Shown one piece after another: positions 51,252-59,774 of a DNA stretch of 64,000 nt. The DNA is from Herbiconiux sp. GTDB taxonomy: Bacteria; Actinomycetota; Actinomycetes; Actinomycetales; Microbacteriaceae. Under the pieces are notes generated by a model. That model was not told the origin of the DNA, did not search any database, and saw only the letters and a list, made by a program, of their open reading frames with translations. Numbering within the stretch: the first letter of the stretch is position 1; the number at the start of each line of letters is the position of its first letter. The DNA lies in assembly GCF_004297105.1 (NCBI RefSeq), contig NZ_SCVE01000012.1, forward strand, positions 983,724 through 1,047,723, read 5' to 3'. The position numbers and the translations under genes are program-made.

Positions 51252-53693
51252 ATGAGTCACCGCAGCCTCACGAGAGTCGGGTTGGAAACGTCGTTGAAAC
51301 CGTTCCCCTCCTGGAGCGACGCCGACCTCGAATCGACCGCCGCCACGATGTTCGACCAGTGGCGCGATCTCATCGGTGCGGCCGAATCCGCGGCGGTTCT
51401 GCTCTGGATCGCCGACGGCAGCGAGATCCTCGAGTGGAACCTCGACCTCGACCACGAGGTCACCTGGGCGAGCTCGGTGGGCTTCTCGAACACCGAGTAC
51501 GACCCCTACTCGCACACGGTCACGCCCGACAACACCGCGCAGCCCTTCCGGCCGGATGTAACGCCCCTCCGTTACCGCGACATCCGGCGCCTGGTGGCGG
51601 CGATCCGCCGGGTGGGCGAGCGGATGCTCGGGGTGCCCGTCACGGTGGGTGCCACGTTCGACCCGGGGCCCGAGTTCGCGACCTCGCGTTTCAAGTACGA
51701 GGAGCATCCGGAGATCGTGGCCGGCGACGACGAGCAGCGTCTCGGCAAGCTGATCAAGATGATCCGCGCCAACTCGGTGCTGCACGCCGACGAGCGCGCG
51801 TTCGCCGGCTACCCCGACGGCGTTCCCGACGGCACGCCGTTCGGCGAATTCCTCGGCCGCCAGGCGGCGTCGTATCTCGCGGAGATGGGCTTCGACTACC
51901 TCTGGCTCTCGAACGGCTTCGGCTTCAGCGCCTATTCGTGGACGCCGCTCGGCGAGACGTACAACGGCGACGAGTTCCTCAGCGACCGGGTGCCGGGCGT
52001 CTCGGCCACCCTGCTGGAGTTCTGGAGCACCTTCCGCCGGGAGTGCCTGTTCCCCATCGAGGTGCGGGGCACGAACTTCTCGACCGGCATCGACCTGGGC
52101 GGCGACGGCGTTCCCACGCGCGAGATCTACGCGGCCGGAGGCTTCCGCAACCCGCCGCCGAACTCGCCGTGGGGTCCACTGAACGAGGACTTCGGCATCG
52201 AGATGTCGGGCTATCTCTCGCGCATCGCCGAGGTGCCGTCCGACGGATTCCTCTTCCGCTTCTACGTGAACGACCCGTGGTTCTGGCAGAACCCGTGGTG
52301 GGACTTCTACAACCGCGAACCGTTCGACATCTACCTGCCGCTGAGCGTCTCGCGGCTCGACGACCGCGGGCGGGTGCGCACGGCATCCGATGTGCAGTTC
52401 CTTTCGATCGACACCGAGCGCGGCGAACTCGATCCGCGTGCGGGCCGCGAGGTGAGCGGCCATGTTCTGCGTGCCCTGGAATCGGCGCCGGATGAGGCGG
52501 GCCCCGTGGTGTGGGTGTACCCGTTCGACGAGTACGCGGATGACGCCGCGGCCGACCCGGAGTCGGTGCGGCATCCGTATTCCGAGGACTGGTACCTCAC
52601 GGCCGCGATCAACGCCGGCACCCCGGTGAACACGGTGGCGTCGACGCGGTCGCTCTCGGCTGCGGTGGCGGCCGGTTCGCTCGACGGCCGCATCCTCGTC
52701 GCGCCGACGAGAGTGCTCCGCGGCACGGTGCTCGACCTGCTGGAGACCCTGACTGCGCGCGGCGCGAGCGTTCTCGCCTACGGCCCGGCCGATCGCGCCG
52801 ACGACCGCGGACGCCGCCTGCTCGGCATCACCCTCGCCGACGGGATCGAGGGCGACCTCGACCTCGAGACGGCTCTCGACGCCGACACGATCGCCTCGGA
52901 GCCGGCGCGCCGCCTGCTCCGGCACTCGTCGACTCTGTCGGGAGGGCCCATCCGCGAGATCGCGGCACCGGATGCGACGGTGCTGGCCTCGGTGCGCTCG
53001 GGTTCCGAGGTGCGGGCCTACGCCACCCGGCAGGGCCCGTGGGCGTGGGTGCGAGGCTCCTCGACCTTCGACCGCGCGCCGATGGACGACCACGGCTTCC
53101 GCCACTCCCGCCCTCTCGACCCGCGCGAGTTCGAGGAGGCGGGTGCCGTGCTCGGCCGCGTGCTCGGCGAGCTGGGCGTCTCGTGCCGTTTCACCCGCCG
53201 CGATGCGACCTCGCGCGCGGCCGTGCAGTCGCTGCATCAGAACGGCAACGCCACCTGGCTGAACGGCTACCTGGCCGACACGACCACCCGCGCGCGCTAC
53301 CGCCTCCCGCTCGGCGCCCCCGTGTTCACGGGCCTCGAGGGCTGGTACGCCGCGGGCCACACCGAGTACTCCTTCGGCAAGACCCTGCACGCTGAGGCCC
53401 GCGTCTTCGTGCATCAGGAGGATGCCGCCACGCTTGCCTGCCGAGAGCTCTCGCCCTACCCCTACTCGATGACCCGAACCCTGAAGGCGACAGGCTTCAC
53501 GGATGCGCGGGTCACGGTCACTGTCCCCCGCGACGCGTCGCGCGTCGTCCTCGTGCGCGACGACCAGGCCGCCCTCAACCTCATCGGCGACGTGGTGGCC
53601 TCCCGCGACGTCACTGCCGAGGTCGCCGACGGCCGCCTCGCCCTCGAGCACGTCACGGGCTCGATCATCGTGAGCTGGTCCGAGAATCGATAG
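51252..53693 (+). CDS. unrecognised 813-aa protein, putative TIM-barrel glycosidase-like
   Basis: ATG with GGGAG upstream. No family recognised. N-terminal ~370 residues have alternating helix/strand with acid-rich strand ends: AVLLWIADGSEILEWNLDLD, VPVTVGATFDPGPEF, GFDYLWLSNGFGFSAYSW, PIEVRGTNFSTGIDLGGDG, GFLFRFYVNDPWFWQNPWWDFYNREPFDIYLP. These suggest a (beta/alpha)8 hydrolase. The middle (about 450-640) looks like a Rossmann/glutaminase-like domain as in GH42-type enzymes, the C-terminus like a beta-sandwich. Context with sugar-acid enzymes suggests it releases an acidic sugar. Function inferred only. Confidence 0.6.
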   Translation: MSHRSLTRVGLETSLKPFPSWSDADLESTAATMFDQWRDLIGAAESAAVLLWIADGSEILEWNLDLDHEVTWASSVGFSNTEYDPYSHTVTPDNTAQPFRPDVTPLRYRDIRRLVAAIRRVGERMLGVPVTVGATFDPGPEFATSRFKYEEHPEIVAGDDEQRLGKLIKMIRANSVLHADERAFAGYPDGVPDGTPFGEFLGRQAASYLAEMGFDYLWLSNGFGFSAYSWTPLGETYNGDEFLSDRVPGVSATLLEFWSTFRRECLFPIEVRGTNFSTGIDLGGDGVPTREIYAAGGFRNPPPNSPWGPLNEDFGIEMSGYLSRIAEVPSDGFLFRFYVNDPWFWQNPWWDFYNREPFDIYLPLSVSRLDDRGRVRTASDVQFLSIDTERGELDPRAGREVSGHVLRALESAPDEAGPVVWVYPFDEYADDAAADPESVRHPYSEDWYLTAAINAGTPVNTVASTRSLSAAVAAGSLDGRILVAPTRVLRGTVLDLLETLTARGASVLAYGPADRADDRGRRLLGITLADGIEGDLDLETALDADTIASEPARRLLRHSSTLSGGPIREIAAPDATVLASVRSGSEVRAYATRQGPWAWVRGSSTFDRAPMDDHGFRHSRPLDPREFEEAGAVLGRVLGELGVSCRFTRRDATSRAAVQSLHQNGNATWLNGYLADTTTRARYRLPLGAPVFTGLEGWYAAGHTEYSFGKTLHAEARVFVHQEDAATLACRELSPYPYSMTRTLKATGFTDARVTVTVPRDASRVVLVRDDQAALNLIGDVVASRDVTAEVADGRLALEHVTGSIIVSWSENR

Positions 53694-53720
53694 CCGGCTC
53701 GATTGGCGCGGACCTGACCC

Positions 53721-53777
53721 AAAAAAAAGGCCCCTCGACCGGCTCGGGCACTCAGTGAATGCCAGGCCCTCGAGGGG
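53721..53777 (-). terminator. Rho-independent terminator on the minus strand
   Basis: CCCCTCGA (53731-53738) pairs with TCGAGGGG (53770-53777). On the minus strand the hairpin is followed by eight T (53721-53728 on the plus strand are A), the classic intrinsic terminator. No intact minus-strand gene ends here, so it may belong to the fragment just upstream or serve the 54-kb gene. Confidence 0.65.
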
Positions 53778-53829
53778 AACTGTTGATCGATGTTATCGCG
53801 CTTGGTGATTCGAGGAGACAGGGTCGTGC

Positions 53830-53929
53830 GCGCACCCTCATAGCCGGCCGAGCGAACGTGCAGAAGCATGTTCACCGCCATCTGACGAGTAGCCACATCG
53901 GGCAGAGCGTCAATGTCGTCCTGAAAGCC
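53830..53929 (-). pseudogene. possible fragment of a RelE/ParE-like toxin gene
   Basis: Minus frame reads PGFQDDIDALPDVATRQMAV then LLHVRSAGYEG. The DDIDALPDVATRQ segment resembles the helix of RelE/ParE-type toxins (pattern DLDALPxxxR). No start and no further homology; likely decayed. Weak call. Confidence 0.25.
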
Positions 53930-54019
53930 CGGTGGGGCCCGTGCCGGCCCCAGAGCCGTCTAGTCGGCGCGGGGCAACGGGTGCGACCTACTTCGGATGC
54001 GCGCAGGGGCGCTCAGCCT

Positions 54020-54775
54020 TCAGCTTTCCCTCGCGCGAAGTTCACTCTCGAGGCTGACAGCGGCGCTGACCCATCGCATGCTGCGCCGCCGTCTGACCGG
54101 CCCCGAATAATCGGACTCGAGCTTCGCCGCGAAGACGAAACCCACATCAGCCCAATCCGCGTCACGGCTCGACCCCTTAGCTGGCGAGAAGCTGCGACTC
54201 AGCCACCGCTCGGAGCTGACCACGCCGAGCTGTCCGATCAGATCAGGCTCCGGAATGAAAGCGTCGTACCAGTCGAGTCGGTCGAAGACTGCATCTCTAC
54301 CGTATCGAGATTCATGGATACCGATGACTTTGATGAGAGCCACCGTGCTTGAAGCAGAGGCGTAGGCGAGCACGTCGCCCGCCTCGAGGTCGGTGCTGGA
54401 TTTCCACGGTGCGCGGAGGACACTGCGAGCTTTTTGGGGGCCTGTCAGCTGGGTCCTCAGCTTCTCCAAGACGACGCGGCGTGCGGTGCGGTCCTTCGAG
54501 CTCGATTCCTCCCATCTCGGTTCGTCAATACCCGAGTCGATGATGTACAGAGCGCGACCCTTAACCTCGTCGTCTAGGCGCCCGTAGGCAACCTGTGCCG
54601 CGGCGAGGGCCAGCCACAGGATGTGGCTCTCTTCTTGATCCAGGTCGGCGAACTGAGCGATAGTCAGTCGCCTTGCTTCCAGGTCGCCAACCTTGTCTTC
54701 CAGAAGGTCTCTGTAGACACCCTTTACATCCGCAGCGACATCGTCGGAGAAAATCGCCGTGCCCCAAGCGCCCAT
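54020..54775 (-). CDS. MGAWGT-type (DUF4259-like) protein
   Basis: 251 aa. Starts MGAWGTAIFSDDVAADVKGVYRDLLEDK, a motif shared by a family of uncharacterised proteins often found near toxin or defence genes. Later DADWADVGFVFAAKLESDY and ESRYGRDAVFDRLDWYD. An upstream ATG at 54799 is less likely. Role unknown; an immunity-type role is possible by context. Confidence 0.65.
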   Translation of the reverse strand: MGAWGTAIFSDDVAADVKGVYRDLLEDKVGDLEARRLTIAQFADLDQEESHILWLALAAAQVAYGRLDDEVKGRALYIIDSGIDEPRWEESSSKDRTARRVVLEKLRTQLTGPQKARSVLRAPWKSSTDLEAGDVLAYASASSTVALIKVIGIHESRYGRDAVFDRLDWYDAFIPEPDLIGQLGVVSSERWLSRSFSPAKGSSRDADWADVGFVFAAKLESDYSGPVRRRRSMRWVSAAVSLESELRARES

Positions 54776-54895
54776 TTCTGCATCCTGGCCGCCAAACAAA
54801 GCCTGCAGCTTTCTACTGGGTTAACGACAAGTGCCTCGACTTCGTCGAGCTGTCCTCCCGAGACTGGGAAGGCGTCTCAGCACTCATCGCATTGA

Positions 54896-55582
54896 CTACG
54901 CAAGGCCGGCGGTGTCGCCGGTAGCGCCCTCGGTGCTGTCTCGCAGCTTCTCCGCCCAGGCCAGGAACCGTGATGTGAGTAAGGCTTGGCCGCTCTCGTC
55001 GACGCCGTACTCCGCGAATCGCTCCGGTTCGATGTGTATGACCTGCTCGAGCTGGCGAATAAACATCGAGGTCTCGAACCCGTCGTCCCGGCGTGCTGTT
55101 GCCTCGATCAGCTCGGCGTCGGTGAACCGGCCGGAGGAACGGATGGCGTCGACGTCGATGTAGTCGCGGGCTTCCTGCCGGCTGTACAGCGCGTTGACCT
55201 TCGTTGCCACGGCATCCTCGAGATTCAGGACCGGGCCGAGAGCGAGGCGTGCGGGCTCCTGCGCGCGCCAGTCATAGCCCAGATCCATGTCGACAGACCG
55301 GCCGTCGTCAGTGTGGATCACCAGCTGGCAGAACAGTCCATCGCGGCGCAGCTCGTCGACGCCGTAGCCGCCCCCACGTAGCTCCTTCAGGAGGCCGTCG
55401 ACGGCGGTGTTGAAGGATTCCAGGTCGTAGCTGTTCGTGAACAGGTCGACGTCGTGCGTGAGCCGGTCGACCAGGCCGTGTTCACGGATCGCACCTGAGC
55501 CGGCGAGGGCGAACGAATGCCCTTCGAGGGCGCCCAACGCGATCCCGGTGAGGTCGCGTTGGAGTTGTTCGTCGTCGCGCAC
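54896..55582 (-). CDS. AbiEii/AbiGii-type nucleotidyltransferase (DUF1814)
   Basis: 228 aa, GTG start. Pol-beta-like nucleotidyltransferase core: FALAGSGAIREHGLVDRLTHDVDLFT holds the GS and DxD motifs, then SVDMDLGYDWRAQE, VLNLEDAVATKVNALYSRQEARDYIDVDAI. This is the toxin family of type IV AbiE systems. It follows the 106-aa gene by one base. Such enzymes are toxin or abortive-infection effectors, or plain nucleotide transferases. Confidence 0.85.
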   Translation of the reverse strand: MRDDEQLQRDLTGIALGALEGHSFALAGSGAIREHGLVDRLTHDVDLFTNSYDLESFNTAVDGLLKELRGGGYGVDELRRDGLFCQLVIHTDDGRSVDMDLGYDWRAQEPARLALGPVLNLEDAVATKVNALYSRQEARDYIDVDAIRSSGRFTDAELIEATARRDDGFETSMFIRQLEQVIHIEPERFAEYGVDESGQALLTSRFLAWAEKLRDSTEGATGDTAGLA

Positions 55583-55583
55583 G

Positions 55584-55904
55584 CTACGCGGCCGCGAGCT
55601 CAGGGAATCGAGTCTCCCACAGGTCACGGACCCGGTCGGGGAGCATCAGCCCCGCCCAGGAGCGCAGAAGAACATCGCGGTTCAGCAGCACAACCAGGTC
55701 GATCTCCCGGCCCTCGCGGAGTACCGCCTGATAGGCCTTGGAGATCCCGGCCTGCGCGCTCAGATCCACGGTCGACGTCGGCCCCCAGTACACATTCCGG
55801 GGAAGATGGAGCAGGCCCTCGGCGGGGCCGTGGAGGTCGTCGAGGCTCGACGGAACGGCATACGGCTTGATGTCTTGAAACAGAACCCGCTTTGTATCTT
55901 CCAT
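55584..55904 (-). CDS. small partner of the nucleotidyltransferase
   Basis: 106 aa from ATG 55904 (GAGGTGA upstream). FQDIKPYAVPSSLDDLHGP, LPRNVYWGP, AVLREGREIDLVVLLNRDVLLRSWAGLMLPDRVRDLWETRFPEL. No HTH as in AbiEi; it belongs to a small family often found directly upstream of DUF1814 genes in actinobacteria (recalled, not checked). Probably the antitoxin or neutralising partner. Confidence 0.7.
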   Translation of the reverse strand: MEDTKRVLFQDIKPYAVPSSLDDLHGPAEGLLHLPRNVYWGPTSTVDLSAQAGISKAYQAVLREGREIDLVVLLNRDVLLRSWAGLMLPDRVRDLWETRFPELAAA

Positions 55905-56282
55905 CGTGACTCACCTCGCTCTCTGAACAGCAATCGTACCGAGCACACCTGACACCCGGGAAGAGGATCGGTCATCGGTCATCGGTCATCGGTCATCGGT
56001 CGTGCTGCGGGCTGCGCGGCGGAGGATCGCGCCGCATGTGAAGTGGGCAAGTTCCTGAAGAGTCAGCGCCACACATTCTGCAGGGAGAAGCGCACACCCC
56101 GGCAGGCAACCGAGACCGCACGAACAGCGCTCGTTTCTCGGTCTCAGTCTGGATGGACCGGAGGTTGCGGCGCCCTGTACGCGGCACCATCGAGATCATG
56201 TTTCCCGTTGTTCACCTCCGGCCACTACGTTCACGCTCGGCTGGGGGAGACATGCGCGAAGAGAACCGGGGGCGGTAGCGCC
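55905..56282. other. 378-bp intergenic region with a 7-bp tandem repeat
   Basis: It separates the divergent nucleotidyltransferase pair and CPBP genes. The repeat at 55969-56003 is the only clear structure. No convincing gene. Confidence 0.45.
55969..56003. repeat. CGGTCAT heptamer tandem repeat
   Basis: Four perfect CGGTCAT units (55969-55996) and a fifth CGGTCGT. It could be an iteron-like or slippage tract. Confidence 0.9.
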
Positions 56283-57155
56283 ATGGCGCCCGAATCCGCC
56301 GAGTTCCTCTTCGCCTACCTCCTGATCGTCGTGTCAATCGTCCCGGTGATGTGGGTGCGGCTGCGCCCCGGTATGTCGCTCGCCCGCCGCCAAGTCACGA
56401 TCGTGGCGGGCATCGCTCTGCGGATAGCCGGCTTTCTCGCGTCGTTCCTCGTGATCCTGCGGCTGGCGGGCGACCAGATCGAACCGATGCTCGCAAAGGC
56501 GGGCGATTGGCCTTTCGTGGCCTGGGGGCGCCAGGTGCTCGCCACCGGGGGATTGCCGCTCGCCGCACTCGTCGCGGCCGGGATCGTGCTGGCTGCGGCG
56601 AGAGCTGTTTTTCTCTGGCGTCGAACGGTGCGCAAGTCGGAACACCTCGGCTTCGTGGTCTGGCACTACACGCGCTCGGCGGCCACCCCGATCACCGAGT
56701 ACTTCCGTCCCCCCGAGACGGCGACCACCGCTCATCTGCCCCGATCTGTCGCGGAACTGTTCACCCGGGGCGTGCTCGGTTCGGTCGTGGTGGGTATCAC
56801 CGAAGAGCTGATGTTCCGTGTCGGCATCCCAGCGTTGCTTCTGCAGACCAGCGGCAACCTCTGGGTGAGCGTGATCTTCTCGCTGACCATGTTCGCCGTG
56901 CTGCACGGCTACCAGGGGTGGGTAGGCGTCGCAAGCGCCGGCCTGTCCGGCGTGGCGTACACGTACGTCTACTTCGTAACCGGCGACATCGTTCTGCCGA
57001 TAGTCCTGCATGCGCTCAACAACGCCTATGTGCTCGCCGTACTGCCGGTGGTGGGTTGGCAAGCGTCACGACGCGAGTTCGACCAGCGGATGCGGGCAGC
57101 TGCAGAGCGACCCGACCTCGGCACACCGGCTGTTGCCTCGCCGCCCGGAAGCTGA
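56283..57155 (+). CDS. CPBP-family intramembrane metalloprotease
   Basis: 290 aa with about seven TM segments. Catalytic motifs VVGITEELMFRVGIPALLL (EE...R), FAVLHGYQGWVG (His) and PIVLHALNNAYVL (His/Asn). CPBP (Rce1/Abi) proteases act in the membrane; some neutralise bacteriocins or aid immunity. Upstream open frame to 56043 is not preferred. Convergent with the small zinc-ribbon gene. Confidence 0.9.
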   Translation: MAPESAEFLFAYLLIVVSIVPVMWVRLRPGMSLARRQVTIVAGIALRIAGFLASFLVILRLAGDQIEPMLAKAGDWPFVAWGRQVLATGGLPLAALVAAGIVLAAARAVFLWRRTVRKSEHLGFVVWHYTRSAATPITEYFRPPETATTAHLPRSVAELFTRGVLGSVVVGITEELMFRVGIPALLLQTSGNLWVSVIFSLTMFAVLHGYQGWVGVASAGLSGVAYTYVYFVTGDIVLPIVLHALNNAYVLAVLPVVGWQASRREFDQRMRAAAERPDLGTPAVASPPGS

Positions 57156-57173
57156 CCCACCCCTCGCGCGCTC

Positions 57174-57332
57174 TCACCCGACGTACGGGTCGAACTTCTC
57201 CCTGATCCACAGCTCGTCGGCGCAGTCCTCGGAGCAGGCCCGGTGGTTGTAGATCATCTCCCCGCGGGGCACCCGGATGCCGCAGTGTCGGCACCGCCGC
57301 AGCCGGTTGCCGAACCGCTCGTGCACGCTCAC
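57174..57332 (-). CDS. 52-aa zinc-ribbon protein
   Basis: GTG start overlapping the previous stop (GTGA). Four Cys in CRHCG and ACSEDC form a likely zinc ribbon: RLRRCRHCGIRVP, YNHRACSEDCADELWI. It is co-translated with the 56-aa gene. Function unknown; may be a small regulator or adaptor. Confidence 0.65.
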   Translation of the reverse strand: MSVHERFGNRLRRCRHCGIRVPRGEMIYNHRACSEDCADELWIREKFDPYVG

Positions 57333-57499
57333 AGCGGCACCGCCCCGACGTACTCGCGCAGGGTCGTGCAAACCACTGCATTGATGTCCTCGCCTCGTGC
57401 CGCGGCAATAAGACGAGCCGTCCGTTCGAGCTGGTCGGGAACCCCGACGATCAGCTCCGTGTTCTTGACTGTCACAATGCCGAGCTTTGAGCGATTCAT
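57329..57499 (-). CDS. 56-aa ribbon-helix-helix-like protein
   Basis: Minus ATG 57499. VKNTELIVGVPDQLERTARLI then AAARGEDINAVVCTTLREYV fits a ribbon-helix-helix (Arc/CopG) antitoxin or repressor fold: a beta strand, then two helices. It overlaps the zinc-ribbon gene and follows the DUF4435 gene by 32 bp, so it may be the last part of the defence run. Confidence 0.6.
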   Translation of the reverse strand: MNRSKLGIVTVKNTELIVGVPDQLERTARLIAAARGEDINAVVCTTLREYVGAVPL

Positions 57500-57531
57500 A
57501 CTCGGCGCCTGGTGGGAGATCTAGCCAGTCG

Positions 57532-58452
57532 TCAACTCGACAATGCTAGATCGATCGCCTCTTCCACCCGCTGCACGCAATCACCCTTGAACTCAATAGT
57601 TTCAAGACACGCGCTCAGGAGAGCCTCATTGCTCACGTTTGCGCGGATTGTCTCGTCGCTAAGCGTGGAGTGAACGTAATGCAGAACATAGCTAGCAGCC
57701 CACTTCCCCTTTACCAACTCGGCCGATCGGCCCGCCGCCAATCGCTCATCGAAGTAGGTCGACGCCAGCAGCCGAGCGGTCGAAAACGCGTCGACTCCCA
57801 CCGCGGTCGCTACACGCGAACACAATTCTGCATGTGCAGCTGGGTCAATCGCTCCATACCAGGGCTTATTGATCTGTGAGGTCTGAGCAAATCGCGCAGT
57901 CGACGGGGCATTCGCTGACTCGGCGATCAACCGCAACAAGATCCATTCGCGCCACAGGGCGGCGAGCGATCCCGGAATGTTGTCCAGTTCGGTCAGCTTC
58001 GTAACCTGGGCGCTAGCCAGACCGTGCGATGACCCCACGGCGCGCTTGAGGTCTCCAAGCCATAGGATCTGCGCTTCGACATCCTGCATCTCGGTGTGCA
58101 CAACGTTCCTCGGGGGAGCGCCTCTTACGAAGTCGTCCACATCGCGATCTAAGAAGAACATAATCAGGACGTCTCCACCCTGATTGGATTGCTTCAGTTC
58201 CGCACGAGACTCAAAAAACTCACGGAGCTGGAGTGCGTGCGACTTGCCTCCCGCGGATTCCCCGTCGAGTTCGATTTCCTCTGCCAACCGTACAGAAATT
58301 CGCCTGGCATCCTCGGTATAAGGAACCTGTTCTAGAAGTCGTTCGTAGTATGGGCGATCAAAGTTACGTCCTTCGACGACGGCGAAGATCCGGTGTGCGC
58401 TCATCTTCGCTCGGCGCGCGAACGCTCGGGCATCCCGAAGTAGCTTCGTCAT
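57532..58452 (-). CDS. DUF4435 (TOPRIM-like) protein, AriB-like
   Basis: 306 aa. TOPRIM-type acids: FAVVEGRNFDRPYYERLL (Glu about 27) and VLIMFFLDRDVDDFV (Asp about 102 and 104). Matches DUF4435, the AriB effector of the PARIS anti-phage system, which is released by its ATPase partner on sensing an anti-restriction protein (family knowledge). Its ATG overlaps the stop of the ATPase (ATGA), typical for ariA-ariB. Confidence 0.8.
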   Translation of the reverse strand: MTKLLRDARAFARRAKMSAHRIFAVVEGRNFDRPYYERLLEQVPYTEDARRISVRLAEEIELDGESAGGKSHALQLREFFESRAELKQSNQGGDVLIMFFLDRDVDDFVRGAPPRNVVHTEMQDVEAQILWLGDLKRAVGSSHGLASAQVTKLTELDNIPGSLAALWREWILLRLIAESANAPSTARFAQTSQINKPWYGAIDPAAHAELCSRVATAVGVDAFSTARLLASTYFDERLAAGRSAELVKGKWAASYVLHYVHSTLSDETIRANVSNEALLSACLETIEFKGDCVQRVEEAIDLALSS

Positions 58453-59684
58453 AGTTCGAATATCACGGCGTCGTCTACGTCGACCATTACTTCGGGCGAA
58501 TGTGTCGCGAGTATTAGTTGGCAATTCGGGTTGATGCGCCGCATTGACTGAACCAGTCGTTGTTGCCAGTCGACGTGCATAGACAGTTCAGGCTCATCAA
58601 TCATTACTGTCGTATCTTCAGCCGCGAGAACCTCAAGAAGCAGCTGCAATAGCTGCTTCTCTCCTGATGAAAGGGCCTTTAGTGGTATGGCTCGATCGCC
58701 GATCTCAATACTGAGCGCATCTCTTGGTGACGGCGTTCGATTCAGTATCAGGTGCTTATCTCCCGAGTAGAACTCGTCGATAACGGCCTGAAATTCACGC
58801 TGCGGGCGAAGAACCTCGTCCGCTTGCTTTTGCACTTCTACGATCTTCGCAACAACTTGCTGATGCTCAACGGATTCTTCATATCGGCTTACAAAATCTT
58901 CGCGCCTGACCGGGAACGAAATGCGCTGCTCGCGCAGAAAATTCTGCACAAGCCGGTACGCATCTTCGGCTCCAACCCCTACCGGGCGAGAGAATATGGG
59001 TATCGCGGAACCGAACAGAATTGCGAGAATCTGAGCAAGGCCGACTTGCTGGATGTCTCTAACTCGGCTAAGGCTTTCAGAACGGTATGCCTGCCAACGA
59101 CGACGCACCTGTTCGACAAAGCGTTCCTCCGGGCCCACCGGCCGAGTGTCCGAAGCTGTCCGATAGGAGGCTCCCTGCCAGTATCGAGGGCGAAACTCTG
59201 TGACGCGAGAGATTGGCAGGTATGAGTGAGTGAAGCTGGCATTTACAGGAACTGTTCGCTTTGCGTTTCGAGGCGCCGAAATCAAGTGAGAGTCCCAGTC
59301 GCTGGTCTCCGTCTCATCAAGAATCCATCCGTCATCATCCTCTCGGATTAATCGATGTTCCTTCAGCACCCTTCCGTCGCTACTTCGACGCTGACGGTAA
59401 GCGCGTCGCAATACGTTCTTCGACGCGTCGTCTCGCAGAATTACGGAGGCCGCCTCGAAGGGGAGTTCCCCGAGTTCGGTTGAACCGTTGTCAAGTGCAG
59501 AATGGAGAATCTTCAACAGGGTTGTCTTTCCAGAGCCGTTCAGGCCCCAAAAGACGTTCACATGCCTATCTAGCTCTCGATCTCTTGGGCCTACTCGGCT
59601 ACCCAGATTAACTACTTCGAACGCTTGAATGTGAACCAAAATCGAACCCCCCGGTACGCAGCGCTCAAACTCTACCGGCATCAT
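58449..59684 (-). CDS. ABC/AAA-type ATPase, AriA-like
   Basis: 411 aa from ATG 59684 (AGGG upstream); a TTG at 59639 (GGGGGG) is an alternative. Walker A GLNGSGKTTLL (48-55), signature LSSGEKQLL (about 338-345), Walker B TTVMIDEPELSMHVDWQ (Asp 363, Glu 364), switch LATHSPEVM (His 395), and a helical insert between. This RecF/OLD-like AAA (AAA_15/21) form with overlapping DUF4435 is PARIS-like. G+C is well below the rest of the window. Confidence 0.85.
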   Translation of the reverse strand: MMPVEFERCVPGGSILVHIQAFEVVNLGSRVGPRDRELDRHVNVFWGLNGSGKTTLLKILHSALDNGSTELGELPFEAASVILRDDASKNVLRRAYRQRRSSDGRVLKEHRLIREDDDGWILDETETSDWDSHLISAPRNAKRTVPVNASFTHSYLPISRVTEFRPRYWQGASYRTASDTRPVGPEERFVEQVRRRWQAYRSESLSRVRDIQQVGLAQILAILFGSAIPIFSRPVGVGAEDAYRLVQNFLREQRISFPVRREDFVSRYEESVEHQQVVAKIVEVQKQADEVLRPQREFQAVIDEFYSGDKHLILNRTPSPRDALSIEIGDRAIPLKALSSGEKQLLQLLLEVLAAEDTTVMIDEPELSMHVDWQQRLVQSMRRINPNCQLILATHSPEVMVDVDDAVIFEL

Positions 59685-59774
59685 TTGCCCTGACAGACAC
59701 GGTCGTCTGCCGTTCCGGCGCGCACTGACGATTGTGGCACGCATCATCAGGCATTGATCCAATGTCCATGCGAC

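Larger units (their letters stand above)
53694..54019. other. boundary region: minus-strand terminator and degenerate sequence
   Basis: 326 bp with no intact gene. It marks the change from the dense high-GC chromosome to the mobile-looking right end. It contains the hairpin at 53731-53777 and a decayed coding fragment at 53830-53929, listed separately. Nothing else is recognisable; no tRNA is seen here. Confidence 0.5.

Noticed and set aside
51192..53651. Long minus-strand frame opposite the 813-aa gene
   Set aside because: Shadow of a high-GC coding region; composition is Arg/Glu/His-rich without domains.
53694..54019. tRNA or tmRNA gene as island attachment site
   Set aside because: I found no cloverleaf or CCA-type end; the hairpin here is a terminator.
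55993..56199. 68-aa minus-strand ORF over the heptamer repeat
   Set aside because: Low-complexity Arg/Pro/Cys content, no ribosome site, lies in a divergent promoter gap.
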